Shown: piece by piece, positions 40,903-49,112 of the stretch
Numbering within the stretch: position 1 is the stretch's first letter
Layout of the letters: each line of letters begins with the position of its first letter
Origin: Actinomycetota bacterium
Lineage (GTDB): Bacteria > Actinomycetota > Thermoleophilia > Solirubrobacterales > 70-9
Assembly: GCA_018268415.1 (NCBI GenBank)
Contig: JAFDWO010000001.1
Span: forward strand, 1-51,266
Direction: 5' to 3'
DNA length: 51,266 nt
Position numbers and translations under genes: made by a program
Notes under the pieces: model-generated
Told to the model about the DNA's origin: nothing
Database searches by the model: none
The model's input: only the letters and a program-made list of their open reading frames with translations

Positions 40903-42771
40903 ATGAAGGCGGCCACGGCGGCTAAGCGCGCTCCGCTCTGGGGCGGCCTGATCGTTGCGCTGCTGAGCTGGCAGGTCGGCTTCAAGGCGCCTGGGGTCGG
41001 GCTCGACGCGAGCTGGAACGCGGGGCTCGCGATGGCGGTCGACCAGGGGCTCCGCTTTGGCAAGGAAGTCGTCTTCACCTACGGGCCGCTCGGCTTCCTC
41101 AACTCGCGGCTGGTCTGGTTCGACGGCCTCGGCGTGCTGAGCTTCCTCTACGCGGCGGCGCTCTACGTCCTCTTCTGCGTCGGCCTCGTCTGGGCGCTGC
41201 GGCGGGCGCTGCCGTTGGTCGTGGCGATGGTCGTCGCCTTCGTCGCCGTCGCCTGGCTGCCGCTGGCGCTGCTCGAGGTCGGCCTGCTCGTCGCCGTCCT
41301 CGCCTCCTTCTGGCTGCTCGAAGCGGAGCGCTCCGAGCGGGTGCTCTGGGCCTTCGCGGTCGCCGCGGCGACCTTCGCAGCGCCCGCCGCGCTGATCAAG
41401 CTCTCGACCGGCCCGCTGGTCGCCGTGGTGCTCCTGATCGCGCTGGTCGGGGCACGGGCGGGGGGACGGCGGATCGCTGCCTACCTGACGCTCTTCGCGG
41501 CCGCGACGTTGGTGCTCTGGCTGGTGACCGGCCAGCGCCTCGCCGACGCCCCCGCGTTCGTCGGCCACACGATCGAGATCGCGGGCGGTTACAGCGCGGC
41601 GATGCTGCGCTCGACCGACGTCGCCGCCTGGAAGGTGGCGGCGGCGGTCGCCGCCGCGATCGGCTCCGGCCTGGCGCTTGTGGCCGCCGCCTGGCTTTGG
41701 GGCGGGCGCGACCGGGCGACTCGTTGGGCCGGCGTCGCGATCACCGCGCTCGTCTCCTTCGCGATCTACAAGGAGGGCGTCGTCCGCGTCGACGCCGGCC
41801 ACCTCACCCTGCTCTTCGCCAATGCCGCGGTCCTCTGGGTCGCCGTCGGCCTCGGCGGTCGTCGCCGCCGCCTGATGCTGGCGGCGGCGGCGACCGTCTT
41901 CGCGATCAGCCTGCCGGTGCGGCCCGCCGGCCTGGAAACGCAGTTCGACCCGGTCCACAACGTGCGCTTCGCCGTCGACCAGGCGCGCACCCTGGTCAGC
42001 CCCGCTCGGCGGGCGGCGACGATGGCGACCGGTCGGCAGGGGATGCAGGGCACCTACGCGCTCGCGCCGGGCGCGCTGCGGGCGCTGCGGGGCCGCAGCG
42101 TGGCGGTCGAACCGTGGGAGATCGGTGCCGCCTGGGCCTATGGGCTCGACTGGCGGCCGCTGCCGGTCTTCCAGAACTACAGCGCCTACACGCCGGCGCT
42201 CGACCGGCTGAACGCGGCCGCGGTCGCAAGCCCCGATGGGCCGGAACGGCTCCTGCGGGAGAACCAGTTGGCGGTCGACGCGGAGTTCCCCAGCGCCGAT
42301 CTCGACAACCGCTTCGGCGGCTGGGACCCGCCCGAACAGGCACGCGCCGTGCTCTGCAACTTCGTGCCGCTCTGGGAAGACGAACGCTGGCAGGTCCTCG
42401 GCCGGGTACCGGAGCGCTGTGGGACGGAACGCGAGATCGGCTCGGTGAGCGCGGCGGCGGGCGAGGCGGTGACGGTGCCGACCCCCGGGGCGGGCGAAGT
42501 CGTCTTCGCGCGGATCCACGGCGTCGGCGTCTCCGGCCTCGAACGCGTGCAGGCCTTCCTCTTCCACGCCGCCGCCCGGCACGCGGTGGTCAACGGCGAG
42601 GCGCGTTACCGGCTCGTCCCCGAAACCGCGGGCGACGGCCTGCTGTTGCGCGCCGCGCCCGGCATCGTCCGGCCGGGCCCGTTCGACCCGGTCCCGGAAG
42701 CGTCGACGCTCGCGGTCGAAGGCGGCGCCGACCGCATCACCTACGATTTCTACGCGTTGCGGGTCCGATGA
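40903..42771 (+). CDS. multi-pass membrane protein, unknown
   Basis: A 622-residue membrane protein with helices over about residues 15-350 and a soluble external C-terminal domain of ~270 residues. The first loop has GLDASWNAGLAMAVDQGLRFGKEVVFTYGPLGFLN, here in two conserved pieces (LDASWN and FTYGPLGFL); the YGP element also occurs in the membrane protein at 2679 (YTPYGPFYY), suggesting a related GT-C-like fold. Its stop overlaps the next ATG (ATGA). It is the first gene of a coupled three-gene operon ending in a ROK kinase. Function unknown. Confidence 0.68.
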   Translation: MKAATAAKRAPLWGGLIVALLSWQVGFKAPGVGLDASWNAGLAMAVDQGLRFGKEVVFTYGPLGFLNSRLVWFDGLGVLSFLYAAALYVLFCVGLVWALRRALPLVVAMVVAFVAVAWLPLALLEVGLLVAVLASFWLLEAERSERVLWAFAVAAATFAAPAALIKLSTGPLVAVVLLIALVGARAGGRRIAAYLTLFAAATLVLWLVTGQRLADAPAFVGHTIEIAGGYSAAMLRSTDVAAWKVAAAVAAAIGSGLALVAAAWLWGGRDRATRWAGVAITALVSFAIYKEGVVRVDAGHLTLLFANAAVLWVAVGLGGRRRRLMLAAAATVFAISLPVRPAGLETQFDPVHNVRFAVDQARTLVSPARRAATMATGRQGMQGTYALAPGALRALRGRSVAVEPWEIGAAWAYGLDWRPLPVFQNYSAYTPALDRLNAAAVASPDGPERLLRENQLAVDAEFPSADLDNRFGGWDPPEQARAVLCNFVPLWEDERWQVLGRVPERCGTEREIGSVSAAAGEAVTVPTPGAGEVVFARIHGVGVSGLERVQAFLFHAAARHAVVNGEARYRLVPETAGDGLLLRAAPGIVRPGPFDPVPEASTLAVEGGADRITYDFYALRVR

Positions 42772-43703
42772 GCCCCGAACGCAGCCACCCGCTCGCCGTG
42801 GTCGTACTGCTCGTGCTCGCCGTGCTGGCGGGTACCGTCGCGATCGCCTCGATCTGGGCCAACCAGCAGCTGCTCTCCACCGGCAGCTGGGTCGCCGTCA
42901 GCGGCGAATTCCTGGAAAGCAAGGAGGTCCGCCACCGGGTCGCCGAGTTCCTCGGCGAAGAACTCGTCGGCGAGACCGAGGCGCAACTGAACGCCGCCGG
43001 ACAGGAAGGCGTCGCTGAACTGGTCGTGCCGCGGTTGCGCGCCGAGCAGACGCAGATGGCCGAACGAGTGATGGGCACGAGGCGGTTCAAGGCGGTCTGG
43101 CTGCAGGCGAACCGCGCCGGCCACCAGGCCCTCCTGCGGGTGCTCGACGAAGAAGGCGGGAAGGGCGAAGCGGGCGCCGTGGTGGTCAACCTGACCCCGG
43201 CCCTGCGCCAGCTCGCCGACGAGCTCGAAAAGGAAGGCCTGGGGGAAGAACTCGGCGTCTCTGACCTCGCCGGGCTCGTGGAACCGGGGGCGGCGCGGAT
43301 CAAGGTGCTGGAAGCCGAAGAGCTGGGGCAGGCGCAGGACGTCGTGCGGGTGATCCGCCACCTGACCGCGCCGGCGGTGATCGCGACGCTGGTCTTCTAC
43401 GTCCTCGCCCTCATCCTCGGCCGCCGCCGGCTCTCGCGCACCCTGATCGGGGTCGGGCTGGCGTTTGCCGCGACCGGCGCCCTGTCCCTGCTCGCCCGCA
43501 GCTTCGCCGGCGGTGAAATCGTCGACCGGCTAGTGTCCGGAAATCGTGATCGGGAAGCGGCCGAGGCGGCCTGGAACATCGCCACCTCGAAGGTCGCCGA
43601 CCTGGCCGGGGTGGCGATCGGCCTCGGCGCGGTGGTGATCCTGCTCGTCGCCGCGGTCGCGATCTTCCGCAAGGCGGCCGAGCAGCGCGCGGTGGCCGAA
43701 TGA
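42768..43703 (+). CDS. membrane protein with large extracytoplasmic domain, unknown
   Basis: A 311-residue protein with an N-terminal helix (about 9-29), an extracytoplasmic helical domain (30-~200; ESKEVRHRVAEFLGEELVGETEAQLN), two close helices (~203-243) and a final one (~283-304). The layout resembles actinobacterial integral membrane proteins of unknown function. Glutamate is encoded by 21 GAA and 9 GAG codons, whereas the ROK gene coupled to it by ATGA uses about 2 GAA and 20 GAG. Confidence 0.7.
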   Translation: MSPERSHPLAVVVLLVLAVLAGTVAIASIWANQQLLSTGSWVAVSGEFLESKEVRHRVAEFLGEELVGETEAQLNAAGQEGVAELVVPRLRAEQTQMAERVMGTRRFKAVWLQANRAGHQALLRVLDEEGGKGEAGAVVVNLTPALRQLADELEKEGLGEELGVSDLAGLVEPGAARIKVLEAEELGQAQDVVRVIRHLTAPAVIATLVFYVLALILGRRRLSRTLIGVGLAFAATGALSLLARSFAGGEIVDRLVSGNRDREAAEAAWNIATSKVADLAGVAIGLGAVVILLVAAVAIFRKAAEQRAVAE

Positions 43704-44572
43704 GCTTCGGGGGGATCGAGGCGGGCGGGACGAAGTGGGTCTGCGCCATCGGCGGAGCGGGCGTCGAGCCGGCGCGGGTCGAGATCTTCCCGACCACGAC
43801 CCCGGCGGAGACGATCGGCCGTGCGGTCGAGTTCTTCGCCGCCGAGCCGGACCTCGAGGCGCTCGGCGTCGGCCTCTTCGGCCCGGTCGAGGTGCGCCGC
43901 GACTCGCCCCGCTGGGGGACGATCCTGACGACGCCGAAGCCGGGCTGGGAAGGTACCGACGTGGCCGGCGCGCTGGCGCGCTCGCTGCGGGTGCCGATCG
44001 CCCTCGACACCGACGTCAACGCGGCCGCGGTCGGCGAGTGGCGCCACGGGGCGGCGCGGGGGGTCGACACCTTCGTCTACGTCACCGTCGGCACCGGGAT
44101 CGGCGGCGGCGTCTTCGTCGACGGGCGGCCCCTCCACGGCCTGCAGCACCCCGAGGTCGGCCACATGATGGTCCCGCACGACCGCTCCCGCGATCCCTTC
44201 GAGGGCTCCTGTCCATTCCACGGCGATTGCCTCGAGGGGCTCGCCTCGGGGACCGCGATGCGGGCGCGCCGGGGCCGGCCGGCGGAGGAGCTGGGCGACG
44301 ACCCCGAGGCCTGGGAGCTGGAGGCGGAGTACCTGGCCCTCGGCCTCGCCAACGTCGTGCTGGTGGTGTCGGCGGAACGGATCGTCCTCGGTGGCGGCGT
44401 CGGCGGTGCCCCGGGGCTGATCGAGCGGGTCCGGACGCGCCTGCGCGAGATCCTCGCCGGCTACGTCGACGCCCCCGCGCTGCGAGATATGGACACCTAC
44501 CTGGTCCCCCCAGGCCTCGGTTCCCGCAGCGGCGTCGTCGGCGCTCTGACTCTTGCCGGCGACTCGTGTTGA
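43700..44572 (+). CDS. ROK-family sugar kinase (fructokinase-like)
   Basis: A 290-residue cytosolic kinase of the ROK family. The ATP-binding GIEAGGTKWVCAIG is at residues 5-18, the catalytic aspartate D105 in LDTDVNAAA, the second phosphate motif GTGIGGG at 131-137, and the zinc site is built from H155, C171, H174 and C177 (CPFHGDC). The E for D in the first motif (IEAGGTK) and the shape of the zinc site match fructokinases such as GmuE/ScrK-like ROK proteins better than glucokinases. It may feed hexose phosphates to the pathway. The TGA stop lies inside palindrome copy 3. Confidence 0.85.
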   Translation: MSFGGIEAGGTKWVCAIGGAGVEPARVEIFPTTTPAETIGRAVEFFAAEPDLEALGVGLFGPVEVRRDSPRWGTILTTPKPGWEGTDVAGALARSLRVPIALDTDVNAAAVGEWRHGAARGVDTFVYVTVGTGIGGGVFVDGRPLHGLQHPEVGHMMVPHDRSRDPFEGSCPFHGDCLEGLASGTAMRARRGRPAEELGDDPEAWELEAEYLALGLANVVLVVSAERIVLGGGVGGAPGLIERVRTRLREILAGYVDAPALRDMDTYLVPPGLGSRSGVVGALTLAGDSC

Positions 44573-44634
44573 TGGGCCGAAAACTCAAGCCATGCTTGAG
44601 TTTTCGGCCCATCAACGGGGGCGTGTGACGGAAG
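44568..44634 (-). repeat. dispersed palindromic element, copy 3
   Basis: Arms 44568-44590 and 44594-44616 are perfect inverted repeats around CAT; the conserved flank lies on the right (44623-44634), so this copy is in reverse orientation to copies 1 and 2. It overlaps the stop of the ROK gene and lies between convergent genes, where it could stop transcription from both sides. Confidence 0.9.
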
Positions 44635-44704
44635 GCCGGCGGGCGAGGTTTGGCGGCCCGACATCGGCGGCTCCGCAGCGCCTACCGTCCCGCGGAGCTG
44701 GTCC

Positions 44705-45580
44705 CTACCGCCCTCGCCCCCGAAGCCCGGTGATCGTCAGGCTCACCGCGAGCTTGGCGCCGATGCCGAGGTAGACGGCGAGGTTGAGGAGCGGGTTCGC
44801 GCCGGCGGCGTCGAAGCGGCGGTAGAAGCGGCCCATGCCGCGGTGGAAGGCGATCTCCTGGCGCGGGGCCCGGCGGCGGGCGCTCGAGCCGCCCTTCACG
44901 TGCAGCGCCACCGCGCCGGGTTCGTAGAAGACCTTCCAGCCCGCGTCCCAGAAGCGGTGGCACCAATCGAGGTCCTCCATGTAGAGCCAGTAGCCCTCGT
45001 CGAGCAGGCCGACCCGGGCGACCGCCTCCGCCCGGCAGAGCATGAAGGCGCCATTGACCGCGTCGACCTCGCCCGGCTCGTCCTCGCCCAGGTGCGTGGC
45101 CCGGTATTGGGAGAGCGAGGCGCCCGCGCCCGCGCCGCGACCGATCCCGGTGAAGTGGGCGAGCGCTGCCAGCGGGGTGGGGAAGGAGCGCTTGGCGGCG
45201 TGGTCGAGCTCGCCGTCCTCGCGCACCAGCTTCGCCCCGACCATCCCGATGGCCGGGTCGGACCCGAGGCGCGCGAGACAGGCGTCGAGGGTTCCGGCGT
45301 AGACCTCGGTGTCGGGGTTGAGCAGCAGCACCGCCTCCGCGCGGCTCTCCCGCAGCACCAGGTTGTTGGCCGCCGAGAAGCCGATGTTGGCGCGTCGCTC
45401 GAGGAGGAACTCGGGGAACTCCCGCGCGACCATTTCCGGCGTCCCGTCGGGGCTGCCGCTGTCGACCACCGTAACCCGCATCGTCGCCGCCCGCGGCGGG
45501 TGCTCCCGCAGGCTCGCGAGGCAGCGCCGCAGCAGGCCTTCGGCGCCGTGACTGACGATCACGACCTCGAGGTCGGGCAA
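44705..45580 (-). CDS. GT2 glycosyltransferase, rhamnosyltransferase-like (WbbL type)
   Basis: A 291-residue GT2 enzyme with VVIVSHGAEGLL, VTVVDSGSPDGTPEM, RRANIGFSAANNLV and LLNPDTEVYAGT, then VDAVNGAFMLCRAEAV and GYWLYMEDLDWCHRFW, a close match to WbbL-like rhamnosyltransferases that add rhamnose early in chain assembly. A hydrophobic C-terminal stretch (LLNLAVYLGIGAKLAVSLTI) may sit on the membrane. The start is a TTG at 45580, two bases after the stop of the phosphoglycosyltransferase gene. It is the third gene of an operon with that enzyme and the ligase, which suits an early step of assembly. Confidence 0.86.
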   Translation of the reverse strand: MPDLEVVIVSHGAEGLLRRCLASLREHPPRAATMRVTVVDSGSPDGTPEMVAREFPEFLLERRANIGFSAANNLVLRESRAEAVLLLNPDTEVYAGTLDACLARLGSDPAIGMVGAKLVREDGELDHAAKRSFPTPLAALAHFTGIGRGAGAGASLSQYRATHLGEDEPGEVDAVNGAFMLCRAEAVARVGLLDEGYWLYMEDLDWCHRFWDAGWKVFYEPGAVALHVKGGSSARRRAPRQEIAFHRGMGRFYRRFDAAGANPLLNLAVYLGIGAKLAVSLTITGLRGRGR

Positions 45581-45582
45581 CG

Positions 45583-47085
45583 CTAGTAGGCGCCTTCGCC
45601 GCGCATGATCGCCCGCGGCGTCCGCACCAGGATCTGCAGGTCGGTCAGCAGCGAGAGGTTGTCGAGGTAGTCGCGCTCCATCGCCAGGCGCTCCTCGAAG
45701 GTGAGGTCACCGCGGCCGTAGACCTGCATCGGGCCGGTCAGCCCCGGCTTGATCGCCAGGCGGCCGCGCTGGCGCTCGTCGTAGAGGGCGACCACCGCCT
45801 CCTCCTCGGGCCGCGGTCCGACCAGCGACATCTCCCCGCGCAGCACGTTGAATAGCTGCGGGAGCTCGTCGATCGAGGTTCGCCGCAGGACCCTGCCCGC
45901 CCGCGTCACGCGCGGGTCGTCGGGGATCTTGAAGGCGGGCTCGGAGAGCTTCGAGAGGTCGACCAGCTCGCCCAGCCGGTCCTCGGCGTCGGCGTCCATG
46001 GTGCGGAACTTCAGCATCGTGAACGGCTCGCCGTCCTTGCCCGCGCGCTTCTGGCGGAAAAAGACGGGGCGGCCGGAGTCGACCAGCGTCGCCAGCGCCG
46101 CACAAAGCAGCACGGGGGAGATCGCCACCAGCAGCGTCCCGGACACGAGGACGTCCATCACCCGCTTCATCGCCTGGGTCGAGCGCGGCGGGTCGGAGAA
46201 GCGGAAGTCGAGCACCGGCAGCTCGGCGAGGCGGTTCAGCTCGATCCCCGGGCCGAGCAGGCCGTAGTGCTGGGGCAGGAAGGTCAGCGCCAGGCCGGCC
46301 TTCTTGCACTCCTCGATCAGCCGCTCGGCGGCGGGCTCGCTCATCTGCCCTTCGGTGACGACGACGCGCTCGATCCCGGTCACCTCGGCGACCTCGGAGA
46401 TATCGGCGACGGTGCCGAGGCGCGGCAGCTCGGCCGAATCCTCCTCGCGCGAGGAGGAGAGGTAACCGACCAGGTGGAGGCGCGTCTCCGGGTGGGTGAC
46501 GACGCGGCGGGCGACGGCGTCGACGGTGGCGGGCGGGCCGATCACCAGGCCGAGCGCCACCGGCGTCGCCCGGTGCCAGACCCAACGCAGGACGCCGCGC
46601 AGGATGAAGCTGCCGATCAGGGTGCCGAGGCCGAGGCCGATCGCGCTCTTCGGCGAGAGCGGGCCGACCGGGCTGATCGCCAGCAGGCCGTCGATCACCA
46701 GGGTCCCCAGCACGGTCGCCGAGACCAGCGAGGGCACCTCGTCGAGGGTCGAGTGGCGGATCCGCCGGTGGTCGTGGTCGTAGAGGCCGTGGAGCTTGAC
46801 CACGAGGATCCAGCTGGGGCTGAAGAGGATCGCCCAGAAGAGGTCGGCGACGTCGGTCGAGGAGGTCACCGCGGTGACCACGAGGAGGGCGACGATCAGC
46901 GCCGTCCAGTCGCCCAGCGCCATCAGCCGCCGCAGTAGTGCGCCGCGCCGGCGCGAGCCCTCCGGGCCGCTCAGGCCGAGCCGGTCGGCCGCGCGGTACT
47001 GGATCGCGGTCGCGCGCCGCTCCGGCCCCTCGGCGGCGGCCCGGCGTTCGGCGTCCATCTTCTCGGTGTCCGGAGTTCGGGTCAT
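45583..47085 (-). CDS. polyprenyl-phosphate sugar-1-phosphate transferase (WbaP/EPS initiating type)
   Basis: A 500-residue enzyme that starts lipid-linked glycan synthesis by moving a sugar 1-phosphate onto undecaprenyl phosphate. Four N-terminal helices (about 55-170) are followed by a CoA-binding-like cytosolic domain, another helix (about 310-332) and the catalytic domain: GRPVFFRQKRAGKDG, FTMLKFRTMDADAED, RRTSIDELPQLFNVLRGEMS, LVGPRP and KPGLTGPMQVYGR. The ATG overlaps the ligase stop (ATGA). Sugar specificity (glucose, galactose or other) is not readable from sequence. Confidence 0.92.
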   Translation of the reverse strand: MTRTPDTEKMDAERRAAAEGPERRATAIQYRAADRLGLSGPEGSRRRGALLRRLMALGDWTALIVALLVVTAVTSSTDVADLFWAILFSPSWILVVKLHGLYDHDHRRIRHSTLDEVPSLVSATVLGTLVIDGLLAISPVGPLSPKSAIGLGLGTLIGSFILRGVLRWVWHRATPVALGLVIGPPATVDAVARRVVTHPETRLHLVGYLSSSREEDSAELPRLGTVADISEVAEVTGIERVVVTEGQMSEPAAERLIEECKKAGLALTFLPQHYGLLGPGIELNRLAELPVLDFRFSDPPRSTQAMKRVMDVLVSGTLLVAISPVLLCAALATLVDSGRPVFFRQKRAGKDGEPFTMLKFRTMDADAEDRLGELVDLSKLSEPAFKIPDDPRVTRAGRVLRRTSIDELPQLFNVLRGEMSLVGPRPEEEAVVALYDERQRGRLAIKPGLTGPMQVYGRGDLTFEERLAMERDYLDNLSLLTDLQILVRTPRAIMRGEGAY

Positions 47086-49112
47086 CCGCAGCCTTCAAAC
47101 CCTTCGGTGAGACAAGTTTCGAGCGGGTTGAGGCGTTTTGCTTCGTTCAGGTCATTCTGGGCGGCTTCGTTCTGCCCTGCCTGGTACTCGGCCTTGGCGC
47201 GCAGGTAGTACAGCGTCCAGTTCTGGTTCTCGCGGTCGATCGCCTGCTCGAAGCGACTGATCGCCAGCGGGAGTTCGCCCTGCAGCTGGGCCAGCAGGCC
47301 GAGCTGGAGGTACGGACTCGCCGCCCAGGGCTCGATCGAGCGGGCGGTTTCGGCGTGATCGACGGCGCTGGCGTATTCGTGGTTCTGGGCCGCCGCGCTC
47401 GACTGGTTGATCTCGTGATCGACCAGCAGCGGACCGGTGAGCGCCAGCATGGTCAACCAGGCTACGGCCAGGCCGACGATCGTGAGGCCGAAGCGGCGGC
47501 TTTCGGCGTCGGTCTCCACCTCGACCCCTTCGCGCGCGCGGGCCACCGCGCGGGCCCGCCAGAGCTGCCCGCAGCGGGCCGCGACCAGGATCCCGGTCGC
47601 CATGAAGAAGACCGAGCCGATCACCGCCAGCTGCCAGAACCAGTCGTAGGCGGCGCCGACGGCGAAGGCGAAGCTGACGCCGAGGAGGATCGCGTAGAGC
47701 TCGCGCTCCCGTCCCCCGGCGGCGCGCCAGGCGGTGAAGCCGGTCCAGAGCAGGAAGAGGACCAGGCCGAGGATCAGCACGCCGCCGACGATCCCGAGCT
47801 CGCTGAGTGCCTGGAGGTAGAGCGAGTGCGCCTGCGTGTTGGTCATCACGATCGGGCGCAGCTGGGTCCAGGCGAACTGGTAGGTGCCGGCCCCGTGGCC
47901 GGTGATCGGCTTTTCGCCGAAGGCTTCGAGGGCGACGTCCCAGAACTGGGCGCGGCCGCGGCTCGAGGCTTCGGCGAGGCCGGAGGGTGCGGTGAGGTCG
48001 GTGCTCGTGAACTTGTCCCAGGCGGTCTCGCCGTAAAGGATCCCGGCGACGATCACGAGGACCAGGCCGGCGAGCGCGATCCCGCCCAGCACGCGGCGAT
48101 CACGGGAGATCGCGAGCGCCCGCGTCACTGCCGGGGGGCCGCGCCGCTCGAGCCGGCGCAGCAGCCAGACGGCGAGCACCGTGACCGCGATCCCGGCCAG
48201 CAGGATGGCTCCGGCTTTGAGGCCCTGCCCGACGATCGGGGGGAAGTTGTAGTTGTTGGAGAGTTCCGGATAGGAGTGGATCGCGAGGACCGCCGGCATC
48301 GTCAGCACGGCGGCGATCAGCAGCGTCGCCAGGTACCAGAGGCGGTCGCGGGAGAGGACGACCAGCGTCCCGACGGCGACGATCAGGGTGAGGATGCCGC
48401 CGCGCGAGTGGGTGAAGTAAAGGGCCAGTAGCACCGCCGGCAGGGCGCCGATCGAGAACCAGCGCAGGGCAGGGGTGAGCGAGCGGCGGCTCATCCAGAC
48501 GCAGAGCGCGGCGGCGAAGGAGAAGAGGATCGCGTCGCCGTTCCAGTAGCCGAGTGGGTACTGCAGCCGGGTCCCTTTCGATTCGTCGAAGGAAAGGGCG
48601 AAGAGATGGGGAAGGAGGCGGGTTCCGAGGGCCAGGATCGCCAGCAGCGTCAGGGCAATTGCGATGCCTTCACCGAAACGTTGGCGCCGTTGGTTGGTTT
48701 GGGCCAGGAGGAACGCGGCAAGGAATACGCCGAGGTACATGAGGACTCGGTCCGCCTCGGTGACGCTCAACTCGACAGAACCGGACCAGAGAGATGAGAC
48801 TGCAGACCAAATTGCAAAACCTAGGAGGAGGCCCGATGCCCAGTAGAACGGCTTCGCGAGCAGAGCCCTCCCACCCACGCCAAGCACCAGCAGGACGACG
48901 ACGAGCAGCCAGACGATCAGCCCCGCGATGTGGCGAGAGCTCACCGAGAAGCCGCCGCTCGTCATCGCCAGGGCTCCGATCAGGGCGATCGGACCGAGGA
49001 ACGCCGCCGATTCCTCTAACCTTGCGCGGAATGCCAGGTGTCCCCCGCCGCCGGGGCCGTAGTTCGGTCCGCTCCTTCTTCTTGCTTCCGTCAGTGCTTG
49101 CTCTGCTGGCAT
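47082..49112 (-). CDS. O-antigen ligase/Wzy-like membrane protein with TPR tail
   Basis: A 676-residue polytopic protein of the Wzy/WaaL superfamily that would join or polymerise glycan on the outer face of the membrane. The Wzy_C core contains YFTHSRGGILTLIVA, and the large external loop GRAQFWDVALEAFGEKPITGHGAGTY has the conserved H and R residues. Residues ~580-665 form TPR-like helices (PYLQLGLLAQLQGELPLAISRFEQAI). I keep the ATG at 49112 so that the first helix (AFLGPIALIGALA) is included; this overlaps the divergent gene's 5' end by 82 bp. An ATG at 48965 would avoid the overlap but lose that helix. Confidence 0.87.
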   Translation of the reverse strand: MPAEQALTEARRRSGPNYGPGGGGHLAFRARLEESAAFLGPIALIGALAMTSGGFSVSSRHIAGLIVWLLVVVLLVLGVGGRALLAKPFYWASGLLLGFAIWSAVSSLWSGSVELSVTEADRVLMYLGVFLAAFLLAQTNQRRQRFGEGIAIALTLLAILALGTRLLPHLFALSFDESKGTRLQYPLGYWNGDAILFSFAAALCVWMSRRSLTPALRWFSIGALPAVLLALYFTHSRGGILTLIVAVGTLVVLSRDRLWYLATLLIAAVLTMPAVLAIHSYPELSNNYNFPPIVGQGLKAGAILLAGIAVTVLAVWLLRRLERRGPPAVTRALAISRDRRVLGGIALAGLVLVIVAGILYGETAWDKFTSTDLTAPSGLAEASSRGRAQFWDVALEAFGEKPITGHGAGTYQFAWTQLRPIVMTNTQAHSLYLQALSELGIVGGVLILGLVLFLLWTGFTAWRAAGGRERELYAILLGVSFAFAVGAAYDWFWQLAVIGSVFFMATGILVAARCGQLWRARAVARAREGVEVETDAESRRFGLTIVGLAVAWLTMLALTGPLLVDHEINQSSAAAQNHEYASAVDHAETARSIEPWAASPYLQLGLLAQLQGELPLAISRFEQAIDRENQNWTLYYLRAKAEYQAGQNEAAQNDLNEAKRLNPLETCLTEGFEGCG
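49017..49022 (+). promoter_or_regulatory. -10 box TAACCT, leaderless start at 49031
   Basis: TAACCT ends eight bases before the ATG at 49031. It lies inside the coding start of the divergent ligase gene. Confidence 0.42.
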
